Positions 10,778-23,200 of a stretch of DNA of 64,000 nucleotides are shown here, one piece after another. The notes under the pieces are model-generated. The model made no database searches, was not told the origin of the DNA, and was given only the letters and a program-made list of their open reading frames with translations. Position 1 is the stretch's first letter; each line of letters opens with the position of its first letter. The stretch covers positions 217,818 through 281,817 of the forward strand of contig NW_025939293.1 in the NCBI RefSeq assembly GCF_000764305.2, in the 5' to 3' direction. Origin of the DNA: Hyalella azteca (Eukaryota; Arthropoda; Malacostraca; Amphipoda; Hyalellidae). The position numbers and the translations under genes were made by a program.

Positions 10778-13700
10778 AGACGAGCAACGAACTACATCCG
10801 CAAAAATGAGCTTCTATGCTTGAAACTTTTGAGAAAATAATAAAATGATAAAAATGGTCATTAAAATTCCGGAAACGGATCATACCGTTTCCTGGGAATG
10901 AACCTTCAACCATGGGTTCGACTATCCACTTATTGTCTTGAAAAGCTAGAGTTTGACGCTGTGTTTTCTTGTTATTCAGTATGCATGAAAACGCTTCCTG
11001 TTCCACGAATTATTTGAAATTTTAACTAGAATCATATCTATCATCTTTCGGAACTACGAGAAATTCACTAACATGTTCATATAAGAAAAAATGTAATTTT
11101 GTTCCATCTCCAGGTATCGTCTTGAATAAAAAAAACATAGCAATAGTCAATCTTCTAATCTTCATAATATTTACTTTGCTTCGTCCTTTTTTTTATGACT
11201 GAAGATACTTTTGCAAAAATAGTAAATACATTTTTTGCCCAGACAATATTTTTTGTCAGATAATAGATTGTTATTTGTTGTGCGTTCCATTGTTCGGATA
11301 TTGTACGTGAACCGCATAATTTTGAACAAAATTTAAGACGCTTCGGCTTTTATTGCGGCAGCTCTCTTTTTATTCGCGGAAATTTTTTGTTTCCTCTTTT
11401 CTCCTTGTAGATAAGAGTATTTAGGGCACCCAGAAAATGCATTTTAAATTGATATTTTGATGTCATTTTGTCAACGCTTCTTGAAAAGAATAGGATACAT
11501 TTTTGTAATAGGAAGTTGAACTTCTAGAGCCGGATGATACATTTCATCCTTACTGTACATATTGACGATAATCTGTTGCTTCGAATTTTTCCAATAAGTT
11601 TGATACATAGCATGTAACTTTGTTGACGTTTTCTATGAATTCGTTTAGCTTAGCCAAATTCTAAAGTTAAGACTGTTAACGAACTGCCAACCCTGTATAG
11701 GCGAATGACCTTGAAACAACGTTGATTAAAAATTGATTTGATTGAAACAATTTTCAACAAATTAAAAACAATCAACGTTATTTTAACGTCATGTGCTTGG
11801 TGGGAATAATTTACTATTTGCTCGAATTATTCGCTTTAATCACCTAATAGTAAATCTTTACATAAGCTTCTTCACAATTTAATTATTTTCTAATTTTTGA
11901 CTGGCTTGTTATACACTAATTTCGGGATTATATCGCCCAGCCTTGATATTAGTCATTCATTATTAGGCTATTCACCAACTATCTGCATTCATTTTTTTAA
12001 AGTGAAGAGTTGATAATAATTTTGTTATTCCTGTTCGGTTACTCGGAGTGGCTTCATTTTCGTGAACGAAGACTGTCAACGAATTAGATAACTTCTGCAT
12101 TCTTTCACATTTACTTGGGTTACAAATTTAATCATATTTATCGTAGCGAGGTTGACGATACAATATTAGTTTACAAATTTAGTCATAGATTTGAGTTTAT
12201 ATTCATAGTACTTTTGCGGTTTTTGAGTATCGTTGTACCATTACAAAAAAGAACTCAAAGCTAAAGAAAATGTTTTCTATTTATTTATGTTTATGTTTCT
12301 AAAGAAATCTAAGCAAGGAGTATCAGCATAACAGTACTCAATCAAAACTTAATAATTATTTTTCATCTGAACTGCTCTACAAGTTGCGCCCATAACTGCT
12401 AAGAATTCTTACTAATTTCATTCTCTTTTAAGTTGCCATCAATTTACTGGTGTGATTTTCCTCCAGTCGTCCATATTGACGTAACCGGGCAAAAAAGGAG
12501 CATCTAATTTTTACACGGCGATGTGAATTCCTAGATAATGAAACAAGTTTATCGTAATAGGTGATTTTTACGTGACTACATTTTATTTGAGTTCGTTGTG
12601 TGTCATAATCTTCTTCGACGATTCCTGTTGGTAAAATTTCTTGTACGTTAAGTTTCAGTTGCTGCTAATGATTGTCCTACTGTTAATTCTTGCATTCGTG
12701 GTCCTTACCTTGATTAGATTAGGTTTGATTATATCATCCTTGACGAATAAATAAGATTAGATTTTACACTCCTAAATATTTTAAGGAATTTTAACTTTCG
12801 TGCTTGATAGCCATCGAAGTGAATGATTGTTTTGCGACAGAATTGAAGATTGAATAGAATGTGTTTTTAGACTCGGAGTTTAATAGATTCTAAGCTATAT
12901 TTCCCGCATAAAACATTGTTTGCAGGTATGGTGGAGTCCAAGCAAAGTAATTATCCAGATGTAGTAATCTTTTTGAAATGAGTCACAGAAGCAACTGCAG
13001 CGTTACTAACTTGCACTGCATCTGCTTGCGAAAACGCGTTCATTGAATATGCCATAATTGTTTTCTTCTATTCTACTTCAAATAAGGCAGGCCTAAAAAG
13101 TTGCTATTATTCGAACCAGATAAAATTGAAGTCATTTAATTTACTGATTTTGCATCTCCCTTGAGCCTTTGTTGCCGGCTTGTTCGACCAGCTGCTGTGA
13201 CGTTAAATCTTGGTTTCATCTGTTGAGCTTTAAATACAACAATGCAAACTGAATGAAATAGAAATTGGTGCATTGGGATGTTAATATAACTCACTGTGAC
13301 AGTGATATTGTGCAACCCTGCTTATAAAAGCATACACAAGTTAAAATTTAAGCCACTTGTTGGCTGCATGCAACCTATGTTAAGAGTATTCTGAAAGAAA
13401 AGCTACACCATTACAAATATTTTTTTCGTTTTCAACCTACTATCTATGGACCTGTTTTGTATCGTATATGCCAGATTTGGACTGGACAGCCGCCGCCCGT
13501 CCGATGTGAATTGCTTTGGTATGTTGATTTACATACGTCAACGCACGCTGTAAGCTAAGCATTCAGTTCACCATCGAGTATTCATAGACTAAGTTATTTA
13601 TATTCGCATATATTTCTTCTGCGGTTGTTGATTCTGATGGTAATTTGATTGGTTTGTTAATTATCACATTTATTAATGGTAAATAAAGCCTCGATTGTTA

Positions 13701-13833
13701 CCAAAATTCTTTAATTATTTGTACCCAGAACTGCAAATGTGATCAAATGCGTCTAAACGCGAATGACCAGACATGTATGAGAATACATTCTTCCTGCGAA
13801 GGACAAATAAAATCCATTAAACTAGTTAATAAC

Positions 13834-13839
13834 TTTATT
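13834..13839 (-). terminator. Candidate RAP1 polyadenylation signal
   Basis: TTTATT on the plus strand reads AATAAA on the minus strand, about 460 nt after the RAP1 stop codon. It is only one of several possible signals in AT-rich sequence. Confidence 0.3.
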
Positions 13840-14298
13840 TCCATTTATAACTTCAAACTGACTAATCAGGCACATTGCAATAAAATGAAAAGTAAAGCAG
13901 TATAAAATTTCCGCAGCATGAACAACAAAACCTTAGCAAATAACACTAGTCGGAACTACAGGAAAACTTGACACTTGAATTTAAATCCGGGTAACACGTG
14001 CCTGAATATGGCCATTGTTTTTCTAAAAAAAATAAAGATTTCAGTCCAAAACAAAATTATTAACAAAAAATATTTTGGACAGCACACAATTGAATAACAC
14101 TCGAGTGTCTTCTCCAGAACCGAAGTGAATATTTTTAGAAAATGAAAGGGTGAAAGGCATTTAGAGAAAGAAAATCCATTCCTAATTAAATTATTATTGT
14201 ATTTTCACAGAACGTTTCCATTAAAAGTAACCTATATTCCAGTTTTCCAGTTTTGTCCACTTTTGAAAAGTTGTCCAGTTTCGATATTCCAGTTTTTT

Positions 14299-17200
14299 CT
14301 AGGATAGCTTTTTCTTCTTCAAAGACTTTCTTTTGAGCAGTGGCGTTCCTCTCCGTACGTTTGGCGTAGCAGGTTCAGAAATTGAGGATTGACAATTCCT
14401 CAGACGCGGAATGAATCCACTTTGCGTTTCTTCAGGCTGACCACTCGGGGTTAGTATTGAAGGCGACGAAGAAAATAGCGCGCGTTTACGCGTTTTTTGC
14501 GGAGGTGCTGAAACTTTTGCAGCTCCTGGTTGTTTTGCTCCAATTTTTGGAATATTCGACCGTTGGAGGGCGCTCATTGTTCCATCGTTTACGGAGTCCA
14601 TATTCAAGGGCTCTTTTTCGCGCGCCGTAGCGGCGGAGTTTCGGGGGAAATCCGCATCATTTTCATGGCTGCTGCTGCTGTCACTGACCACTAAAGGACG
14701 ACGATCATCCATGGCTCCGGCACTCTCGATTTTGGAGAAGAAACTCGATTTTCTTGTAGGCCAAGATTGACTGCTGTCAATTCTTGTAGATTGCAAATGA
14801 GGATTTTCAGGCGGATTAAATTCTCGGTTTCGTCTTGACTGGGAAGGGCCACGGTTACGGCTGTGCTTCCTCGTGCGTGGCTTGGCCGCTATGGTAGAAA
14901 AAATGTACACTTACAAAAAATGTTCAAAGTTTAGGGAAATCGATTCACTTTATTGACAATAATTTACTAAAATTGTTGATCAAACTGCGCGGATAGCTAG
15001 AATAGTTTATTAGCTATGTGAAATAAAAAAACACTTGAAACAAGAGTTAGAATAAAAAACACAGAAAGTTATTATGGTCTAAGTACTGTAGCCGTATAAG
15101 TGTATTTTTTGACCTTACATAACAGTTAAAAGTTGAATAAGAAAACACCAACTTATTACACTCTGTCACTTGGTGTTAATGCAGGTAAAGAAGCACAGCT
15201 AACTAAGGAGAGGACTTATTAGCTCAAGAGTTCCTGCTAATCGCGATTGATTTTCCAAGGCAGTGGTTGCCAAACTGAGGCTAAATCAACTCCTGTAGCA
15301 AATTGAAAATAATTTAACAATTTTTATCTTTCTTCCGCGCAAATTTAAAAATTTTCGCGGATCAAGGAGGTAAAATCAAAACATAAATATTTATATGTAA
15401 TAACGTTAACGATTGTCATAAGAAGTTAATTACGACATGTTAAATTCGTTAACAAGATGTTAAGTCATGATACCATCACCATAATGCCGCTGAGGCAGTG
15501 ATATCGTAGCGAGCCAGTGATGGTAGTAGAACTACCAGTAGCAACAAGTGTCCGGAAAAACTGACCTATCACCCCCCTCTTCCCTAGTCGCCACTACCAG
15601 GATGGGCAATTACAACAACAACTGAGGCAAAAAGTTTGATTTACTCACGTTCAAGCCTGGCACGTTCGTCGGGCTCAATGTCGTAATCTTCAATGTTGTT
15701 GATGATGATTTTCCTGTAGCGCTCCTTGACGCTGTGCCACGACCGGTGACGCAGGCCCCTCTCCTCACTCACCATGTGCATCCACATGTTCTTCGCCCCA
15801 ACCTGTCGTAAGCACAAGTTGCTCAAGATGTTGTAAACGAAAGTTCTTCAAGACGTCGTAAACAAAAGTTGCTCAATGTGTCAAAAGCAAAAGTTGTTCA
15901 TGATGTCGTAAACAAAAGTTGTTCAAGACGTCGTAAACAAAAATTTTTCAAGACGTCGTAAACAAAAATTGTTCAAGACGTCGTAAACAAAAATTGTTCA
16001 AGACGTCGTAAACAAAAGTTGTTCAAGACGTCGTAAACAAAAATTGTTCAAGACGTCGTAAACAAAAGTCGTTCAAGACGTCGTAAACAAAAGTTGTTCA
16101 AGACGTCGTAAACAAAAATTGTTCAAGACGTCGTAAACAAAAGTCGTTCAAGACGTCGTAAACAAAAGTTGTTCAAGACGTTGTTAACACAAGTTGTTCA
16201 AGATGTCGTGAGCAAAAGTTGTTCAAGATGTCATAAGCAGAAGTTGTTAAAAATGTCATAAGCAAAAGTTGTTCATGATGTCATAAGCAGAAGTTGTTAA
16301 AAATGTCATAAGCAAAAGTTGTTCATGATGTCGTAAACAAAAGTTGTTCAAGATGTCATAAGCAAAAGTTGTTCAAGATGTTGTAAGCAAAAGTTGTTCA
16401 ATATGTCGTAAGCAAAAGTTGTTCAAGATGTCTATTTTTTACTTAAACGAATTACTTTAATGATTTATAATAACCTACGGAAGAAGATTTAAAATATAAG
16501 TGATAACCTAATAAGCGGCTAAATACGAAGCACAAGAAAAATTTTTAATTAGATTCTCCATAAGAAGAAAAATGAACCTTTCTTTGAATGCGCATATTAG
16601 TGAATGAGAAATCCATCCCTCTTCATGTCGTCTCGTTCCAATGAAGAAATTGAAGATGAGCAAATTATTTAAGCGGAAATACGTACCTCTCTGTGTCGTC
16701 CTGTTTCAAGAATAAACTTAAGGATTAGCATATCCTCTTGTTTGGTGAATTTTCTCCATCTTTTTCGCCTCTTGACTCGCGGCACTGAGGAGATGGATGC
16801 TGAAGAACCGCTCTCACTTGACGGCTTCCAGGTTGAAGCTAGAAGAAAAAATTAAGGTTATTCTTTGATTCAATTAATACTAGAATTGTCTTCAACCTGT
16901 AAGAATAGATGAATTGGTACAAACAAATAAACTTAATTTCTCAAGTGAATAAACCGCTAACTCGACAAATTTTCCAGGCTATAGCAAATGAAGCTTAACG
17001 AAAACATATTCCAAGGCCTTCTAAACTAAATGCTAATTTTTTCATAAGTATTCAGTGCATTATCAAAGAGAAATATAATTTATTTATACACGCAATTAAA
17101 AACGAGCTAAATGTCTCGTCGAATCAGGGAAAACTTTAATTTACTTTTGTCTATTTCATGAATTAATAACATTAGTAAAATGAACAGAGTTTTAAATAAA

Positions 17201-20200
17201 ACAATTAAAATATTTCGCACGTGAATTAATTCACCAACCAGAAGTTGTATCAGCAACAACACTGAGTTTGACGGAAGAATCGGTTTGGCTCAATTCTTCA
17301 AGTGAGGAATCAGAATCGTCCGCAGCCCTTGAAGTGCTGGGAATTGCATGACTTGCCGGTAGAAATTGCGGGACAGCTTGGGTGGTAGCGCTGCATGAAG
17401 GAAATTCATCGACTGTGCTGGTGGCTGATGAAGATCCAGAACCGAGATGATTATTAGAACACTCGTTAGTCCAGCTCCTGCAAATTTTCTTCGTGAATGA
17501 TACAGCGGGAGATGAAGAGCTTGAACTTGTTTCAGCAGGCGTTTCACAAAATGACACAGATGGAATTCCCACCCGATATGGGGAGACTGCACCTAAAATG
17601 TTTGAATTAGAACTTCTGGAATTTGGTTGATCTAAATCTCCCTGTGCGTTGTGTTCTGAAGACAAAATTGATGGCGAGGAGAGCGAAACATTCTGACTTT
17701 CAGTATTTATAGGATAACTAGGAGTCTCTGATGAATTACGATTCTCTGACTGAACTATTTCAGAAATTATATTAGAATGAGGATTCTGAGCATCAGAGAG
17801 GTCGTTATCTCCGACATCTGGAGAATAAGAAGACGTACGAGTGGCTTCCGGTTCACCTGAATCAACAGGATTCTTGCCATGATCTTCACTTGAAACGTCA
17901 CTGTTTTTGTTATGCTCTTCGTTGTGCATTACAATTGATGAATTTAAAGCATCTGTGTTACGGGTTGAAGCTTCCGCGTCATTACTTTTTGGGCTCTCAA
18001 GTGGGTGGAGGTCTTCTTCACCGATATTTCGATCCGCAAATTCATGCGGTAATTGCTCGGAAAACTGCGAGTCAGGGTACGGTGTGCACTGTAGCGAAGG
18101 TGGACAAATAATACTAGATTCCTGGCTCTCAGCAGCAGGTGGTCTGCGAGAAGGAATTTCATCGAAAAGTTCTTCAGCATGTTTCTCAACAAATTCGTCC
18201 CAAGACTCGTTTCCCATACTTTCGCTATCAGTGCCGATTTCGTCTTCCTCTTCTTCTTGCACTGCATTCATATAGCCACCTGCTAATTCTACTGAAGGGA
18301 TTATAGCATTATGTATGGGCGCGGGCTCTTCAACAATGGGAACGCGGTCTACTATCTGCACTGAGGTCGTGTGGTCTCGCTGAAAATTTTCACAGGGCCA
18401 TTCAATTTGAGTATTAGTTGAAGCGTCGATCATAGCAAGGCATTCCCTATTGGTAAACGCAGGCCTTTCGGCACAATTAATACAAGAAACTGCTCCCTGA
18501 GATCTTTTGAGGTTAGAAATATCATTTTTTGGAGAACATGCAGCAGAATAATCAACAGACGCAACCGTTACAGAATTGGCTGTAGAAGAATCAGCGGTAG
18601 CAGGATCAGCGGAAGCAGGATCAGCCGTAGCAGAAGCATCCGCGACAGAATGGGTTAAAGGAGAAGCAGCATTCAAATAATAAGGCATAGCACGAGCCGC
18701 GATAGTCGACGCTGATTCAAGTGGCAACTCTGATTCCTGGACATCAGAATAAGGCATTTTGCGTGACGGAACTTCAGGAAAGAGTTCTGCAGCATTTTCC
18801 TCACTACATTCCTCATGAAAAGATTCGTTTACAATATAGTCACTACAGTTGCTGAGATCTTCTTCTTGCACTGCAAATGATTCGTTGTCCGGTGATGCAG
18901 ACGGTGCCCTCAGCGGCGGAGGCGAAGGAGTATCAGAAAATTCCCGCAAGGGATTAGCTGGTAATTCAGCTGAATTAGCCGTGACAGACTCAGACGGACC
19001 ACAATCAGTCGTGACATAATCATTCGAAGCAGCTGAAATAGTTTCACATGCTGAATGGGTTTCCTTATCCGCACTACTGCACACTTTGCTATCAACTGCT
19101 CTAGTAGCAGAAGTAATTAGTTCTTCAGTACGAGAATGACCTGATTCTGGATGGTGAATGAGCATGGATTCTGAATCATTCAAATCGCTGGAAGAAGAAG
19201 ACATAAATGTGCAATCCAGCTCAGGAGGAATTTCTTGGGAATTTACATTTTGCGATGCATCTACAATCAAATGACGATTAGGGTCAATTGTCCCTTGTTC
19301 GTAAGTGTCATTACATGGACCATCTTTCGTGGAGGAATTGAAGTCGTGGGTCTCAGATTCAATACCTTCAGAACTTGGAATTTGTTCTAAAAGGGAAGGT
19401 CTGGGATTTAACCTTTCCGGGCTTGTATTCAAACCTTGTGACCTTTCAGTCTCGATAGTTATGCTTCTATCCCGAGTGGATGATACTGATTTTTGCAGGG
19501 AAGGACTGGGATTTAGCCTTTCCGGGCTCGTATTCAAAACAGGTGACGTTTCAGTCTCGGCAGTTATGCTTCTATCCCGAGTGAATGATACTGGTTCTTG
19601 CAAAGATTCCGACATAAGGGAAGACGAGGGGATTGCGTTCGTTGAGATCGGCACATCGGGAGCAGAGTTCGAGCCACTAGCTCGAGCTTCAGACGAACAA
19701 GGCTCTTCAGAAACTGACGGAGCTATCGAGTGAGAGAGCATTGCTCGCTTTGAAGGAGATTCATCAGTTTGGCTCTTGAGAGATATAGAAGCAGGTGAGC
19801 CGGCATTGCAAACGGAAGACGGGATTTTAGGACGCACGGAAACTTCATCTCTTTGGGCGGTATTTGGGTTTGCGTTTTGGTCAGCTACAGATTTCAGTTG
19901 CAAAAAACGTTGCTTAACGCCAGAAAACCTGTAAAGTTAAACAAGAAATCACTACAAAGTTTTTTGTTATTACACTTTCTGATGAACATTAATAATAACT
20001 GTTCTCAGAACACGCAGTCTGTAAAGTTACCATTTCTAGAATTTCATGTCCTAGATGAGACGTTCTGGAAATTGTAATGTGAATCTCATTGTTCATGAAT
20101 GGTGTTCTATTTTAATTTTCGCGAACGTTCTATCTAGTGTGTGAAGTCCATGACACAAGAAAAAAAAACAAGCAACAGCATCGTGCATCAGCTGGCCCAA

Positions 20201-23200
20201 ATGAGGGAGGAAGCGCGATTATTAGAGGCGGCGATCCATCGTGGCCTGGGACTGCTACGTCCGAAACAAATACAAAGGATACCAAGAATCAGTGAAGAAT
20301 TTTTTGATGTGCATTCATACTTAAGCTGTCCACCAAGCACTTGGCCTTAAACAAGTTTTATACAAAACTGGAACATGGTCGAGTTCCTTAGCGATATTAT
20401 AGGATGAAAATTAAATATTTATCATCATCAAATCAAAGAAGCAAAAATTCAAGTTCAACATCTTTTATGCACACAGGAATACACAAAACATAATAATAGA
20501 CTTTCATGAATTAAAAATACCAGAAACTTTGTTAGTGAATGCCCATATAAGCTAAAAAAAACCTTTGCATGCAACCAAGTGGTATATAAATCTCATGTCG
20601 ATTAAATATATGTTACTCAACTAAATATGTGTATTAATCAATGTTGAACGTTACTCTTGATGAACGTCAAATTACTTACTACCATATCCACATCCTAACT
20701 CGTTCAATAAATGGAATCTAAATTAAAAATACGCGAATCACCTGGAAGCAAGCTTGATCTTGTCATCCCATGTGATCTTCATGTTCTCCAAGTAAACGGG
20801 TATGATTTTCTTCTTGAAATGTTCCTTCAGGCTGTGCCACGTTCTTCTTCCTCTGCATACCTGGAGCACGAGACCAACATTAGAGACCTTGAAGTGCATA
20901 CACTATCCTTAGTATCTTTAGAAGTATCATTATCCGTTTTCTATTAAGACATGAAATTTTGTGGACCATTCTTTGCTTTTAAATTTTTAGCTGTCGAGGC
21001 CAACATTAGCAACCTTCAAGTGCATACACTCTCCTTAGTATCTTTAGTAGTATCACTATCCGTTTTCTATATTAAGATATGAAATTATGTGGACCATTCT
21101 TTGCTTTTAAATTTTTAGTTAATTTGCGATTTAAGCAAATAAGTGACATCAATTCTTTAGTTTCTGTTTCCGACGTAGCAGTTCCAGGCCATGCCTTATT
21201 TTAAGCTCTACCACCCCGTATACATAGATGCTGCTGCGAGTTTATTTGAATAACGTATTGAGGCTATTTAAAGAATTTTAATTATCATTGTATCTGCGTA
21301 TGGAAAAATAGATCCACAATACATAACAGCAGTGCAAATGCAAACAAAAATAATTGAGTTTTATTCATAAACATTTCTTAGAATTCAAAATACAAACCTT
21401 CGCAGCAGCCATATTCTCCCACATCTTGCGACCATGCACCGCCTCAGCAAGATCGTTGTGCAGAATAAACTTGACGATATTCTCGCGGTCTTCATTAGAA
21501 TAGTCGCGACGCTTGCTAGGAACAAAAATGATGCCTTCATATTAAAGAATATGGAGAGGTGATTATGAAGGAAAACTAATATGAAATTAAAGCAACTCTC
21601 AAGGCAATCACCATTTTTTACAAGGGAACCAGTATTGTCGATGCAGATCAGTTATATGGATGGATTAGAGAACTTCATTTATTTTGACTACTAACTATTT
21701 TTTATATTAAACAACATCGCTCCATATTGCATGATAGTGATGATACCGAAAATTTCAATTTCGATATTTTTGACACATTTTACCTTGTTTGAGACACAAA
21801 AACACTTAAGCCAATCAATTTCTCACTTGATATGTTTCATAATTGATTTCAGTCCAAGTTGAGTTATTTTTTAGATTTAAAATTCAAATTAAATAAGATT
21901 AGAGAATTTGTGTATGAAAAAATGATAAAAATTGGATGCATTTTTATAAACGTGAAGCTTGCTCAAATTAACACTTGAAATCGGATAATCAAAAAAATCC
22001 TCCAGTTAAAAATTTGAAATTGGTTAATTTCCTCTTTAACTGTGCTCTGCTAAACGAAATTGTCTCACCTGAATACTACTTTTACTTGCTTTGAGTTATT
22101 CACAGAGCTGCTCTCGTCATCAGAAGATGAGGAGGACGAGGACGACCGATCAGGTCGTGGTGGTGGTGGTGGAATGCAACTGAAAATAATTATTTAACAT
22201 TAATTTGGATGAATATAAGCATGCTGGATTTGGAAAAAAAATAACAGATAAAAGAATAGAATAGAAAACTTGCCATTTGACTGTCCGGAAAATGGATAAC
22301 AGAATTTCAACATAATAATAAAGCTCTCATAATAGTTTGAATGTAAGATTATTTTTATTTTATTATTTATTTTAAGATCCCTTTTCTCATATATTCAAAA
22401 GTGAGTGATTGTTCAAATTTTTAAGCCATTTTCTGCCAAGAAGTACAATGAATTGAATAATTTAGTTATGTTATTATTTATAATAGCAGCAGAAAAAAGA
22501 GTCAACTTGGTGTGGTAATTGTGTGATGATTAATCACTTTAGATATTAACTCCGATTTATCCCACACACAACTTCCCTAGCAGTCACGGACAAATTTCAA
22601 TTCTCTAGTCAGTTGAATGCATACCATTGCAACAAAAGATTCGAGTTACACTTTTTACATCAGATGAACTCTATAGATTGGACTCCAGCTATCTATCTCA
22701 ACCAGATTTTTTGAACTTTGAGATTGTTTGAGTTATTTTCACAGTTCCAGATTTTTGTTTAACCGTATATTATATTTACATGTATCATGTACTTATTTCC
22801 ACTAAAATTGCAGAATTTAATGCTTCCTAAAACTTGGAATGGATGTTTTCACATTCAAAACGTTGCTACTAAATTAAAATTACTACCTAGAACCTGCATT
22901 TTGATCAACTGACATTTGAAAAAATTTTCAACCCTGAAAATTTGAATCAATGGATTCTCTGACCATTATACATCCGTGTTTATACAAGCTTATTCTGCCA
23001 TCTAAACTAATAAATCAATGGACTATTGATTAAAGGCAGTGGTGTAATTTGCCTAATTTGGCAGGAGCCTTTCTTATATGCAAGTTTGATTGAAGACCAG
23101 AACATGTTTTTTTTAACCATCTTCTTATTTGGTTTATCAACAAGTAAAACAAAATTTATTGCTGGAGCCAGCAAGAAATTTTGTTCAACTCATTGACAAA

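Larger units (their letters stand above)
5352..13800. other. AT-rich intergenic DNA without supported genes
   Basis: The first few hundred bases are probably MCU 3' UTR. After that I see only short AT-rich reading frames without recognisable motifs, and two similar short segments near 9115-9165 and 10820-10865 (gagaaaat...aaaatgataaaaatggtc). A palindromic CRE pair at 10750 is listed separately. Confidence 0.5.

Noticed and set aside
10659..11006. 115-codon minus-strand open frame
   Set aside because: It crosses the CRE palindrome and a small repeated segment; no domain or splice evidence.
15790..16430. CRISPR-like array, because of regularly spaced short repeats
   Set aside because: There are no unique spacers: the 24-bp units are head to tail, in an intron of a eukaryotic gene.
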